DNA of 41,148 nt from an uncultured Chlorobiaceae bacterium (GTDB lineage: Bacteria > Bacteroidota > Chlorobiia > Chlorobiales > Chlorobiaceae): contig CAIMHT010000055.1 in assembly GCA_903840935.1 (NCBI GenBank), forward strand, positions 1-41,148. The letters are read 5' to 3'. Each line of letters begins with the position of its first letter. Position 1 is the first letter of the stretch. The notes under the pieces were generated by a model. That model was not told where the DNA came from. It saw nothing but the letters and a program-made list of their open reading frames with translations, and did no database searches. The position numbers were made by a program, and so were the translations under genes. This document shows positions 16,966-25,517 of the stretch, one piece after another.

Positions 16966-16998
16966 AAAGCTGCTTTCCCTGGTAAGAAAAGCAGCTTT
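16966..16998 (-). terminator. Hairpin downstream of rplY
   Basis: AAAGCTGCTTT (16966-16976) is inverted-complementary to AAAGCAGCTTT (16988-16998), an 11-bp stem with an 11-nt loop. It lies about 45 nt after the rplY stop on the minus strand and is followed by only a short U-stretch. It could end the prs-rplY transcript or attenuate reading into the permease gene. Confidence 0.5.
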
Positions 16999-17043
16999 GC
17001 ATGGTAAGATACCGGGTTTGTCAACAGAAAAGTTGAAACACTC

Positions 17044-17640
17044 TCAGCTTGCTGTTGTTGCAGCCGCTTCGACAGGGGCCTCCGCTGTTTTCGATGCAAG
17101 AACGGTAATGACCGGAGCGTCAGGATTATCCATGATCTGCAGGCCGGTGTAGGCCTCCATCGGGATCTCCTTGACATGGATTGAATGGCCGATTTCAAGT
17201 GCCGTAACATCGACAACGAGGTGATCGGGCATATCTTCCGGTTTACCCTTGATGGTCAGTGCATGAAGGATAATCAGCAGCTTGCCGCCTTTTTCAACGC
17301 CAGCGCTCTCGCCGGAAACAGCAACAGGTACTTCAAGTTCAATAATCTCCTCGGCCGAGAAGAGCTGAAAGTCGGTATGAATGATTTTGTCGGTAACCGG
17401 GTGAAACTGAACCTCTTTGATAAAGGAGCGTTTGATTTTGCCATCCGGGAACTGAAGATCGATAATATGTGATTCGGCTGAGTGTACCAGCTTTTTGAGT
17501 GCCAGTTCATTGACGCTTATGGACACAGTCTCTTCGCCCTTATGATAGACGACTGCGGGGACGGCACCGGTCAAACGCAGTCTTTTGGCATCATTCTTTT
17601 TGATGACACGAGGTGTTACAGCTAATACAATTGTTTCCAT
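17044..17640 (-). CDS. rplY: 50S ribosomal protein L25 (general stress protein Ctc form)
   Basis: A 198-residue protein that binds 5S rRNA. The N-terminal L25 domain (residues about 5-92) has RLTGAVPAVVYHKGEE and FHPVTDKIIHTDFQLF. The C-terminal TL5/Ctc beta domain (about 95-185) carries VPVAVSGESAGVEKGGKLL and GHSIHVKEIP, followed by an Ala-rich tail. Length is typical of the long form. It lies 31 nt after prs on the same strand, the common prs-rplY arrangement, with AGGAAGAG as ribosome binding site. Confidence 0.95.
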   Translation of the reverse strand: METIVLAVTPRVIKKNDAKRLRLTGAVPAVVYHKGEETVSISVNELALKKLVHSAESHIIDLQFPDGKIKRSFIKEVQFHPVTDKIIHTDFQLFSAEEIIELEVPVAVSGESAGVEKGGKLLIILHALTIKGKPEDMPDHLVVDVTALEIGHSIHVKEIPMEAYTGLQIMDNPDAPVITVLASKTAEAPVEAAATTAS

Positions 17641-17671
17641 GCTCTTCCTTTATCTCTTTTATCGCTTGTGT

Positions 17672-18655
17672 TTAATGAAGGTTCGTAAGTTTTTCGATGA
17701 TATTTTTACTGTCGAACAGGCAACTGACAGAATCATCTTCATAAATACGCTTGATAGCTTCGCCGAAGAGATTGCTGACCGTGACGGTCTCAATTTTCGG
17801 TGAATAGGCGTGATTGGTGATAACTGAATCGGTTACGATCACCTTTTCCAGTATGGATGCGTCAATTCTCTCGATTGCCGGACCGGAAAGAATCGGGTGC
17901 GTTGTCGCGGCATAAATTTTAAGGCCGCCAGCTTCACGGATCGCTTTTGCAGCGTTGACAATGGTTCCAGCCGTGTCGATCATGTCGTCCACCAGAAGGA
18001 CGTTTTTGCCTTTGACATCGCCGATAATGTTCATCACTTCAGCAACGTTCGCTGCCGGTCGTCGTTTGTCAACAATAACCAGATCGGTACCGAGCTCTTC
18101 TGCAAATTTCCGGGCAAGCTTTACACCGCCGACATCGGGTGATGCAACAACAAGGTTGTCGCGAAATTCTCTATGGCGGATATGGTCAATCAGAATTACG
18201 CTGGAGTAAAGATGATCAAACGGTATATCAAAAAAGCCCTGAATCTGCGGGGCATGAAGATCCATGGTCAGAATTCTGTGAGCTCCGGCTTCTGTGAGCA
18301 GGTTGGCGACGAGCTTTGCTGTGATCGCGACGCGGGGGCGATCTTTTCTGTCCTGACGAGCATAGCCGTAATAGGGAATGACTGCCGTAATTCTTGCTGC
18401 CGATGACCTTCTCGCCGCATCAATCATGATCAACAGTTCCATCAGGTTGTCGCCTGGAGGATTGGTAGACTGAATAATGAACATATCCGAACCACGGATA
18501 GATTCAAAATAGTTTACCGAAATTTCCCCGTCGGAAAAATTTTCAACCTTTGCGTTGCCCAGAGACATGTCGAGATACTTAGCAATCTTTTCGGCGAGAG
18601 CCGGATTGCTGCGTCCCGCAAAAATTTTAATGGGTTTTGCTATCGTGCCCTGCAT
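17672..18655 (-). CDS. prs: Ribose-phosphate pyrophosphokinase
   Basis: Makes PRPP from ribose 5-phosphate and ATP for nucleotide, His and Trp synthesis, in the cytoplasm. The 327-residue protein has [23 protein letters not shown], the ATP-binding [11 protein letters not shown], the Mg-binding [18 protein letters not shown] and the PRPP-binding loop [13 protein letters not shown]. Length is standard or slightly long at the C-terminus. It heads the prs-rplY operon and diverges from lpxD across about 165 nt. Confidence 0.96.
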   Translation of the reverse strand: MQGTIAKPIKIFAGRSNPALAEKIAKYLDMSLGNAKVENFSDGEISVNYFESIRGSDMFIIQSTNPPGDNLMELLIMIDAARRSSAARITAVIPYYGYARQDRKDRPRVAITAKLVANLLTEAGAHRILTMDLHAPQIQGFFDIPFDHLYSSVILIDHIRHREFRDNLVVASPDVGGVKLARKFAEELGTDLVIVDKRRPAANVAEVMNIIGDVKGKNVLLVDDMIDTAGTIVNAAKAIREAGGLKIYAATTHPILSGPAIERIDASILEKVIVTDSVITNHAYSPKIETVTVSNLFGEAIKRIYEDDSVSCLFDSKNIIEKLTNLH

Positions 18656-18820
18656 ATTCGGATGAAAGGGGTTATATTATGGCAGTATGGTTAACACCCT
18701 CGACTGTTTTTCAAACCTTTTCGGAGAGAAACACTCAAGTGAACTCAAATATAATTAAAAAGGCCGAAAATTTAATTAATTTTTTCCTCTTTCTAAAGCG
18801 ACATTATTTGCTTGAACAAT

Positions 18821-19873
18821 ATGACTATCAAGGATATCCAGGACTATCTTGCACAATTTTTTGATTTTGTTGAACTGGAGGGGGACGGTGAATGTCTGAT
18901 TTCCGCTCCGGCAAAGATCGAAACAGCGCAAAAAGGTGAGGTCAGCTTTGTGGCCAACGACAAGTATACAAAATATCTTTGTACAACCCAGGCTTCTCTT
19001 GTTATCGTTCATCACTCGGTCTCTGTCGATGAGTTCAGCCACACCACTTCGTTTCTCAAGGTTCGTGATCCCTATACCGCATTTGTGTTTCTCCTCAAGA
19101 AATTTGCAACGCCCCGTATTGTGGCATCAAAAGGCGTTGCCCCAACGACTGTAATTGGTGACGGTGTCTCCATGGGGGAGGGTGTCTCGATTGGAGCCTC
19201 TGCGGTGATCGGCGATCGCTGTTCGATCGGCAACAACACCGTCATTGGCCCGCATACCGTTCTTTTGCATGATGTTACTGTTGGCGATGACTGCGTTCTT
19301 TTTCCGTCTGTTACCTGTTATGATGGCACCATTATCGGCAAAAGGGTGATCATCCATTCGGGAAGTGTCATTGGAGCTGATGGCTTTGGCTTTGCTCCAC
19401 AGAGTGATGGCTCTTATGTGAAGATTCCGCAGATGGGGATTGTTGAAATTGGCGACGATGTTGAAATCGGGGCCAATGCAACTATAGACCGGGCCACCAT
19501 GGGCAGCACAGTGATTGGCCGGGGAGCCAAGATTGATAATCTCGTTCAAATCGCCCATAACTGCAGGATTGGCGAAGATACGGTTATTGCTGCCCAGGCG
19601 GGCATTTCCGGCAGTGTAACACTCGGTCGTCAGTGCGTGATTGGTGGCCAGGCTGGATTTGCCGGTCATCTCGAACTTGCTGACCGCATACATGTTGCAG
19701 CGCAGGCGGGTATTTCGAAATCTTTTCTTCAGCCCGGTATTGCGCTTCGTGGTTATCCTGCGCAGCCTATGCGCGACCAGTTGAAGCATGAGGCGATGTT
19801 ACGCAATCTTGGTACCATGAAAGCAAAGCTTGATCACCTTGAAAAAGAGATACAAGAGATCAATGCGAAGTAG
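18821..19873 (+). CDS. lpxD: UDP-3-O-acylglucosamine N-acyltransferase
   Basis: Adds the second acyl chain in lipid A synthesis. The 350-residue protein has an N-terminal uridine-binding domain (about 1-100), then a left-handed beta helix of hexapeptide repeats ([15 protein letters not shown] and onward) with the catalytic-His segment [11 protein letters not shown] and the GGQAGFAGH turn, and a C-terminal helix ([28 protein letters not shown]). I start it at ATG 18821; the in-frame TTG 18812 adds only three residues. It converges with the GH15 gene (12 nt between stops). Its presence shows a Gram-negative envelope with lipid A. Confidence 0.95.
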   Translation: MTIKDIQDYLAQFFDFVELEGDGECLISAPAKIETAQKGEVSFVANDKYTKYLCTTQASLVIVHHSVSVDEFSHTTSFLKVRDPYTAFVFLLKKFATPRIVASKGVAPTTVIGDGVSMGEGVSIGASAVIGDRCSIGNNTVIGPHTVLLHDVTVGDDCVLFPSVTCYDGTIIGKRVIIHSGSVIGADGFGFAPQSDGSYVKIPQMGIVEIGDDVEIGANATIDRATMGSTVIGRGAKIDNLVQIAHNCRIGEDTVIAAQAGISGSVTLGRQCVIGGQAGFAGHLELADRIHVAAQAGISKSFLQPGIALRGYPAQPMRDQLKHEAMLRNLGTMKAKLDHLEKEIQEINAK

Positions 19874-19885
19874 ATCAAGATCCCC

Positions 19886-22549
19886 CTATTGCAGTATAGA
19901 GTTCATATTCCAGTTGTAGGGCAGGTATCGGACGAGAAGTGAGTCAAGGTTCTCTTCTATCCATGCTTTTTTCTCATCATCCATAGACGGCAGCAGCAAA
20001 AGGATTATTTTGCGCGTGTTGCTGCCAAAATCTTCGCTATACCTCTGAAACAGCGATGAAATCCAGAGCGTGTTGCTTTGGCGATCAATTTTTATTCCCT
20101 CACGGTTGATAAAACTTTTTGTTGCGGTGTCGAGTTGGCGGTCAATGATTGCGGCATCGTAGAACTCTATGGGAGCGCAGGATGACGATGTGCAGAAGAG
20201 TGCGAAATGGATTCGGTAATCGAATGATGCTACGGTAAAATCGCTACGTTGATCGTCTGCCGAAAAGGGCTTGAAGGGAAAATGCGGGTGCGCCCGGTTG
20301 TGGCGGAGTATGCCGTGCTCAATGTCGTCAGGAGTTAAAAAGAGCCCGCTAACGGTGTAGCCAAACCGGCCAAAAAAATTCGGGATTTCAAACACGGAGC
20401 CCTGAATGTCGAATTCAATGACCGCGTGAATGATAAGCACGTTATAGATATTGATCCAGAATGCCTTTTTTTCAGCATCGTTTTGGAGATGCTCCAAATT
20501 GAAGCTGTTGAGTGAGCCCGCAAGGTGAAGGTATCGGTCAAACTCTTCGGAGTGCTTTAGCGCCTTGTAATTGACTATGCCCTTTTCTGCATTGAAAAAT
20601 GCTCCTTGCAGTCGGCCAAGCCTCTTTTTTAATTCGGCTGCCAGAGCGATGGTGGGTACAGGTTGAGCGCTTCGCTCAGGGTTCAGGGCTACCTGAAGGG
20701 GAATGTTTGGTTGTAACGGCCCCCCGCAGCGTGCCTCTGTTCCTGTTTCATGAAGACGGTTCTCGGCTGCCAGAATTGCGGCAACCGCATTGATATAGCC
20801 GATATGACTGAACGCCTGGGGAAAATTACCCAGCATTTCATGCGTCGAGCTTTCAAACTCTTCGGAAAAAAGCCCGAGGTGATTTGATGCGTTCACGGTT
20901 TGTTTGAGCAATGCAAGAGCCTCCTCGCTCTTTTCTGAGAGCGCCAGGCACTCTACAAGCCAAAAGTTGCAAAGAATAAATCCACCTTCATCGCCTTTCA
21001 GGCCATCCTCTGCCTTGTAGCGGAGCAGAAAACCACCCTTCATCAACTGCTCATGGCACGCATTGATCGTTCCCTGCACTCTTGAATCTTTTGCGGGAAG
21101 AAAGCCGACAATAGGCAGCAGCAGGAGGCTTGCATCAAGCTCTGAAGAGCCATATTTCTGGACAAAACTGTTTGCTCTTTTATCGAACCCTTTTGTCAGA
21201 ATATCTTCACGAATCCGTTCACGCTCTTTCAGCCAAAGGTCGAGAGGTGCGTCAAAGCCAAAACGTCGGGCAATGGTAATCCCCCGGTCGAGAGCAACCC
21301 AGCACATCACTTTTGAATAGACGAAATGGTGCGGGCCGTTGCGTACTTCCCATATTCCGTCATCGGGTTTTTGCCAGTTTTTAATGGCAAGAGTGCAGAT
21401 TTCGCGGAAAAACGGCCAGAGTTCCTCATCAACTTTTCCTGCATAATCCGATAACCGTAGGGCAGCATCCATGACTTCACCGTAAATGTCCCACTGGTTC
21501 TGTCGGTGAGCGTCATTGCCGATTCGTACTGGTCTTGAATTACGATATCCTTTCAGGTGGCTGAGTTCTTGTTCTTTCAGCCGGTCGTTGCCATGCAGGG
21601 TATACATGATCTGCAGATTCAGGCTTCCGTATTTGCGGTAGGTCTCATGCACCCAGCGGAGGTAGGCATCCGCTTCGGCGACGTGGCCGACGGAGAAGAG
21701 CGCTTTAAGGGTAAATGCGGCATCTCTCAGCCAACTGAAGCGGTAATCCCAGTTTCTCTCACCGCCCAGAGTTTCAGGAAGGGAGGTCGTTGCTGCCGCA
21801 GCAATAGCTCCGGTAGGTTGAAAGGTCAGCAGTTTGAGCAGAAGCAGGGAGCGGTTGATCATCGGGGTAAACTCTCCAAGATAGGCACATCGCTCGCCCA
21901 CACAGGGGAGTACCCAGTCTTGCCAGAATATCCTGTTTTCCTCAAAAGGACAAGGAAGTGGGTCCTGTCTGTTATGGCTTCCGTAGATCAGGTCGATATG
22001 CGCTTCCTCGCCAGCGTCAAGCTGCAACGCCAGCATCAGTTCTCCGGCACCGTTTTTCAGTTTAGTGCTCTGGCATCCTGCCAGAGCAAGTGAAAGGGAT
22101 TTGTCACCAAAACTGAGCGTAAAGTGGTTGGCTCCCTCTTCAGTAATGGAGGGAACCACCATTGCATACCCCGGACGGGGTGTCAGGGTGAGCGTAAAAT
22201 GCATGCTGCCCCGGACGACCTTCAGACAGCGATGGATGCGATGCTTTGTCTTTTTGATGTGGGCATTATTTTCAACAACCATAAAGTCATGAAGCAGCGC
22301 TTCGGCACCCTTTGTATGGAACCGACAGGAGAGAATATTGGTATTGGTAAGATATTCCTGTTCAGAGGAGAAGGGTTCCGAAGGGTGGAGGCTGAAAAAG
22401 CCCCCCTGCTCATCATCGAGCAGTGAGGCGAAGATGGTAGGGGAGTCCAGCCAGGGAAGAGAGCAGTAATCAATTGAACCATCTTTTGATACGAGGGCGG
22501 TAGAGTGGAGATCCCCGATAAGGCCATAGTCAGCAATGCTTCGGTACAT
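19886..22549 (-). CDS. GH15 glucoamylase-like enzyme fused to a C-terminal DUF547 domain
   Basis: An 887-residue two-part protein. Residues 1 to about 620 match the GH15 glucoamylase/trehalase-like family: N-terminal IADYGLIGDLHSTALVSKDGSIDYCSLP beta domain, then the (alpha/alpha)6 barrel with RNWDYRFSWLRDAAFTLKAL, DIYGEVMDA and the final NFPQAFSHIGYINA segment. After a linker, residues about 643-887 form a DUF547 domain, recognised by AFWINIYN (about 694-701) and IHFALFCTSSSCAPI. DUF547 normally occurs as a separate exported or membrane-linked protein of unknown function. No signal peptide is visible. GH15 releases glucose from alpha-glucans or splits trehalose. The fusion suggests DUF547 acts on the same pathway, which is inference. 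It lies 44 nt after the NTF2-like gene. Confidence 0.88.
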   Translation of the reverse strand: MYRSIADYGLIGDLHSTALVSKDGSIDYCSLPWLDSPTIFASLLDDEQGGFFSLHPSEPFSSEQEYLTNTNILSCRFHTKGAEALLHDFMVVENNAHIKKTKHRIHRCLKVVRGSMHFTLTLTPRPGYAMVVPSITEEGANHFTLSFGDKSLSLALAGCQSTKLKNGAGELMLALQLDAGEEAHIDLIYGSHNRQDPLPCPFEENRIFWQDWVLPCVGERCAYLGEFTPMINRSLLLLKLLTFQPTGAIAAAATTSLPETLGGERNWDYRFSWLRDAAFTLKALFSVGHVAEADAYLRWVHETYRKYGSLNLQIMYTLHGNDRLKEQELSHLKGYRNSRPVRIGNDAHRQNQWDIYGEVMDAALRLSDYAGKVDEELWPFFREICTLAIKNWQKPDDGIWEVRNGPHHFVYSKVMCWVALDRGITIARRFGFDAPLDLWLKERERIREDILTKGFDKRANSFVQKYGSSELDASLLLLPIVGFLPAKDSRVQGTINACHEQLMKGGFLLRYKAEDGLKGDEGGFILCNFWLVECLALSEKSEEALALLKQTVNASNHLGLFSEEFESSTHEMLGNFPQAFSHIGYINAVAAILAAENRLHETGTEARCGGPLQPNIPLQVALNPERSAQPVPTIALAAELKKRLGRLQGAFFNAEKGIVNYKALKHSEEFDRYLHLAGSLNSFNLEHLQNDAEKKAFWINIYNVLIIHAVIEFDIQGSVFEIPNFFGRFGYTVSGLFLTPDDIEHGILRHNRAHPHFPFKPFSADDQRSDFTVASFDYRIHFALFCTSSSCAPIEFYDAAIIDRQLDTATKSFINREGIKIDRQSNTLWISSLFQRYSEDFGSNTRKIILLLLPSMDDEKKAWIEENLDSLLVRYLPYNWNMNSILQ

Positions 22550-22593
22550 TTCGTAATTCCTCTCTTTGGGCGTTGGGTGAAATATTCCGGAAT

Positions 22594-22989
22594 TTACGAA
22601 AGATTTCTTGGTACCTGTGATGAATGGTGGTGCAGAATGGGTTTTGGAAGCGATATATCTATGACAAAGGTAAATCGTGAAGGAAAGGAGAGCAGTACCT
22701 GATCGACCTCAAATTCAAAGGAGCAGATGCCGCTCAGGGTATGCAGGGTATCGCTTAATGACTGGTTTCTGAGTGCCTTGTTATGCAAACGCACTCCAAG
22801 TCCGTCCCTTGTCGCAAGCTGTCCAAAGTAGTCTCTTACTCCCTCGGTAGTGATGACGGTATGGGGAGAAAAGGTAGGAATAAGAACAGCCGACTCGTGA
22901 TAAAGCGCAGCAATGTCGTCGGCATTTCCGCTGCAAATTCGCGTAACCCATTGAAAAAGGACCTCTTCGGCAGTTTTGAAATAGATCAT
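22594..22989 (-). CDS. NTF2/SnoaL-like (SgcJ/EcaC, DUF4440 type) protein
   Basis: A 131-residue protein with the pattern of the small SgcJ/EcaC and CaMKII-association-like NTF2 fold: N-terminal helix VLFQWVTRICSGNADDIAALY, the motif ALYHESAVLIPTFSP, then TEGVRDYF and beta strands ending RFTFVIDISLPKP. The conical fold usually binds a small hydrophobic ligand or mediates dimerisation. The extended C-terminal tail (ILHHHSSQVPRNLS) departs from the family. It lies directly upstream of the GH15-DUF547 gene on the same strand (44 nt), so the two are probably one operon. Confidence 0.8.
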   Translation of the reverse strand: MIYFKTAEEVLFQWVTRICSGNADDIAALYHESAVLIPTFSPHTVITTEGVRDYFGQLATRDGLGVRLHNKALRNQSLSDTLHTLSGICSFEFEVDQVLLSFPSRFTFVIDISLPKPILHHHSSQVPRNLS

Positions 22990-23329
22990 GGTTGGTGCGT
23001 TATGTTTTTACAAAGGAGAGAGTGCTGATATTATCATCCATTTTGGTCAGGCTGGAGGGAATGTAACTCTTTTTTGTTTTTTTCCCTGTGCTCCAATAAA
23101 AAAGCCTGAACAGAGGGCGTTCAGGCTATAAGTCTCCCTTTTACATCATCAAAAACCGGCTGAAAAAAATTTGGGGTGATTGGTATCTGTAAAGAAATAC
23201 AAGCTGGAAGAGCGTTGGTGCGCTGATTGCCTGGAATACTTATAACGGTTTGATGCCGGCGAAAATTTATAATCTGATTTGTTGGTTTATATCTCCGACA
23301 GCAGTAACCCTTTAAGATACCGTATCGTC
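22990..23329. other. Spacer with an orphan minus-strand terminator
   Basis: No gene is recognisable in these 340 nt, assuming the downstream gene starts at ATG 23330 (a TTG start at 23279 would shorten the spacer). The only clear structure is the terminator at 23095-23126 on the minus strand, which has no annotated gene upstream of it. The minus strand between 23127 and 23300 holds only short frames of about 40 codons, one ending in FFSAGF. Confidence 0.6.
23095..23126 (-). terminator. Strong Rho-independent terminator with no matching gene
   Basis: AGCCTGAAC (23102-23110) and GTTCAGGCT (23118-23126) form a perfect 9-bp stem with a 7-nt loop. On the minus strand it is followed by a U-rich tail (complement of 23095-23102). 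It therefore stops leftward transcription, yet the only gene to the right, at 23330, runs rightward. Confidence 0.75.
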
Positions 23330-24271
23330 ATGAGCCGCTTAAAAGAAGAATGGGTTGAACAGCTTGAATCCGGCTTGCCACCGAAGGAGAGGATCGTGGA
23401 GCGTAACATAGCCATTACAGCTCAGTATGCGGCGTGGTATTTGCAGAACCAGAAACTATTCAAGTGGGCGGGGATGGCGGCGTTTGCTTCTCGCCAGGTT
23501 GGTATTGCGCTTGCGTTTTCCGAAATGATGCATGCTCCTGATACTTTTGTCATTCAGGAAGAGACGCCGAATCAAGGTTTTTCATTTGATCCGGGAAAGT
23601 TGTTCCGCTCTGCCCTCAACAACCTCTTTTCTGTTCCTTCGTTTATGCATTCGGTAGCAGCCCGGCAGCTTTTTCTTGCAGATCTTGATGAAATCCGTCG
23701 CGGGAACAATACTATTTTTGCTGATATAGCATGGGCACATGCGGCCTATCAGCAAAGCGGCATTGGTGAGATTGAGAAAAACTGCGGTGGAGAGGACGAT
23801 GAATATTTGCTGAAAGGGTTCAGGTTGATTGATGAGGGTTCAGGCATACTGGAAAAAGCGGGTAATGAAGAGGAGGCACGCAGGGTTATCAGGAATGGTA
23901 ATATACTGTTGCTTCGTCATGAACAGCTCAATACCTTGCAGCCGGTTTTTGATGCGATCAGTCAGCAGGGACGGATTGTCGTTTCGTTTGGAAGCGAGCT
24001 TGATTTTTCCGGAGCGGTTGAAAACGTTAAAGCCTCTTTTTCATCCTTTTCAGGATATTTCGAAACGCTGACCGCTATCAAGAGTGTTACTGACCGGGAG
24101 CACAGATGGCAGTGGATTGAAAACGATGTGCTGCCAGCGTGGGATCGTGTGGATAGTACATACGCTGAAGGCTCCGGCCTGAAAAAGCAGCTCGAAGCAT
24201 TTGTTGCCGGTGAATCAACCATGATGCATCAGGTTAAACAGTACGCAGCAAACCTGTTCAGTATTTCATGA
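23330..24271 (+). CDS. Hypothetical helical protein, function unknown
   Basis: A 313-residue, mostly alpha-helical protein without a signal peptide. Notable stretches are ERIVERNIAITAQYAAWYL, FKWAGMAAFASRQVGIAL and DLDEIRRGNNTIFADIAWAHAAYQ. The ERNxxIT, FKWAGMAAFAS and GNNxIFxDI patterns look like conserved motifs and bring to mind the DUF2515-type family, but I am not sure. I chose ATG 23330 (MSRLKEEW). TTG 23279 adds 17 residues that do not look conserved. It converges on the exporter operon with 2 nt between stops. No partner is evident. Confidence 0.7.
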   Translation: MSRLKEEWVEQLESGLPPKERIVERNIAITAQYAAWYLQNQKLFKWAGMAAFASRQVGIALAFSEMMHAPDTFVIQEETPNQGFSFDPGKLFRSALNNLFSVPSFMHSVAARQLFLADLDEIRRGNNTIFADIAWAHAAYQQSGIGEIEKNCGGEDDEYLLKGFRLIDEGSGILEKAGNEEEARRVIRNGNILLLRHEQLNTLQPVFDAISQQGRIVVSFGSELDFSGAVENVKASFSSFSGYFETLTAIKSVTDREHRWQWIENDVLPAWDRVDSTYAEGSGLKKQLEAFVAGESTMMHQVKQYAANLFSIS

Positions 24272-24273
24272 AC

Positions 24274-25509
24274 CTACTTTGGTCTCAATGCTTCCACAGG
24301 GTTGAGGTTGGCGGCTTTCCATGCGGGGAAGAGCCCAAAGGTTATGCCGATACCGGAGCAGACCATCATGGAGACGATTATCCAGATCCAGGGGAAAATC
24401 AGGGGGAGGTTGAATTGCAGTGCGATGATGTTTCCCGTCACAACGCCTCCAAGAATACCGATTACTCCTCCTGCAATGGAGAGGAAAAATGATTCAAAGA
24501 GGAACTGGCGAAGAATTGTTCTGCGGGGTGCCCCTATTGATTTTCTGATACCGATCTCCCGGGTTCTTTCGGTGACGCTGACCAGCATGATGTTCATGAT
24601 ACCGACTCCTGCAGTCAGCAGGGCCATAAAGCTGATGATGAAGGCGCCGATACCGATGGCGCGCTGAATATCGCGGAATGAGTCTATGAGTGATTCATTT
24701 GTCCTGATTTCAAAATCGTTGGGCTCCCTGACAGTAAGTCCCCTTGCAAGTCTCATGGCACCGATCGCCCGGTCGATTGCCTGTGGATACTCTTTGCGTG
24801 AAAGCGCTTCAACCGTGATGGCGATGCTGCTCTTTTCATTGATATGGTCGAGGTATCGGGTAATGGGAATGAGGATAAAGTTGTCTTGGCTCTGACCAAA
24901 GGCGGCGCCCTTTTTTTCAAAAACGCCGGCTACCGAGTAGATTTCACCGTTGACCTTGATAAACTTGTTCTGAGGGTTTTCGCCCGACTGGAAGAGCGTT
25001 GCCGCAACTTCTCCGCCAAGGACTGCGCTGTTTCTTGCAGAGCGGATATCATTCTCAGCGAGATTGCGACCGAGTGCGATGGTGTAGCCGTTGGATGTGG
25101 CAAAGTTCTCGTCACCGCCGGTCATCGTTACATCGGGATTTGTGGTCAGGTTGGCATATTTTGCCTGATTGGCCATGCTTGTGATGATCAAGCCGATCGT
25201 GCGGGTTTTCGATTCCATGCTTTTGCGAAAAAAAAGCGCCTGCTTGTAGGTGATATCTTTGCGGTTTGCATAGAGGTTCCTGCTGTGTCCGCTGCCGAAT
25301 ACCGTTGCCGGGTTTTTTTGTATCTGGAAGGTGTTGGCTCCGAGGCTTGTCAGGCCTGATTCAACGCTTTTGTCAATGGCATCAATGGCCGTCATGACAG
25401 CAATGATGGAGAAGACGCCTACGGCTACACCCATGATGGTAAGCCATGAACGGAGCTTGTTGATCGTCAGGGAGTAGATCGCCTGGATGATGGTTTCACG
25501 CAGTAGCAT
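24274..25509 (-). CDS. MacB-type ABC transporter permease (second subunit)
   Basis: A 411-residue inner-membrane protein of the MacB/FtsX type: first helix (about 20-42, SWLTIMGVAVGVFSIIAVMTA), a periplasmic MacB_PCD domain (about 45-240), then three helices (about 285-400) with the conserved TERTREIGIRKSIGAPRRTIL motif that contacts the ATPase. It ends AANLNPVEALRPK as in the family. Unlike MacB itself it carries no ATPase domain. It is the last gene of the exporter operon, 8 nt after the first permease gene. Confidence 0.9.
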   Translation of the reverse strand: MLLRETIIQAIYSLTINKLRSWLTIMGVAVGVFSIIAVMTAIDAIDKSVESGLTSLGANTFQIQKNPATVFGSGHSRNLYANRKDITYKQALFFRKSMESKTRTIGLIITSMANQAKYANLTTNPDVTMTGGDENFATSNGYTIALGRNLAENDIRSARNSAVLGGEVAATLFQSGENPQNKFIKVNGEIYSVAGVFEKKGAAFGQSQDNFILIPITRYLDHINEKSSIAITVEALSRKEYPQAIDRAIGAMRLARGLTVREPNDFEIRTNESLIDSFRDIQRAIGIGAFIISFMALLTAGVGIMNIMLVSVTERTREIGIRKSIGAPRRTILRQFLFESFFLSIAGGVIGILGGVVTGNIIALQFNLPLIFPWIWIIVSMMVCSGIGITFGLFPAWKAANLNPVEALRPK

Positions 25510-25517
25510 AACATCCT

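Noticed and set aside
19127..19789. 220-codon minus-strand frame
   Set aside because: Antisense to the hexapeptide-repeat region of lpxD; repetitive codons keep the opposite frame open.
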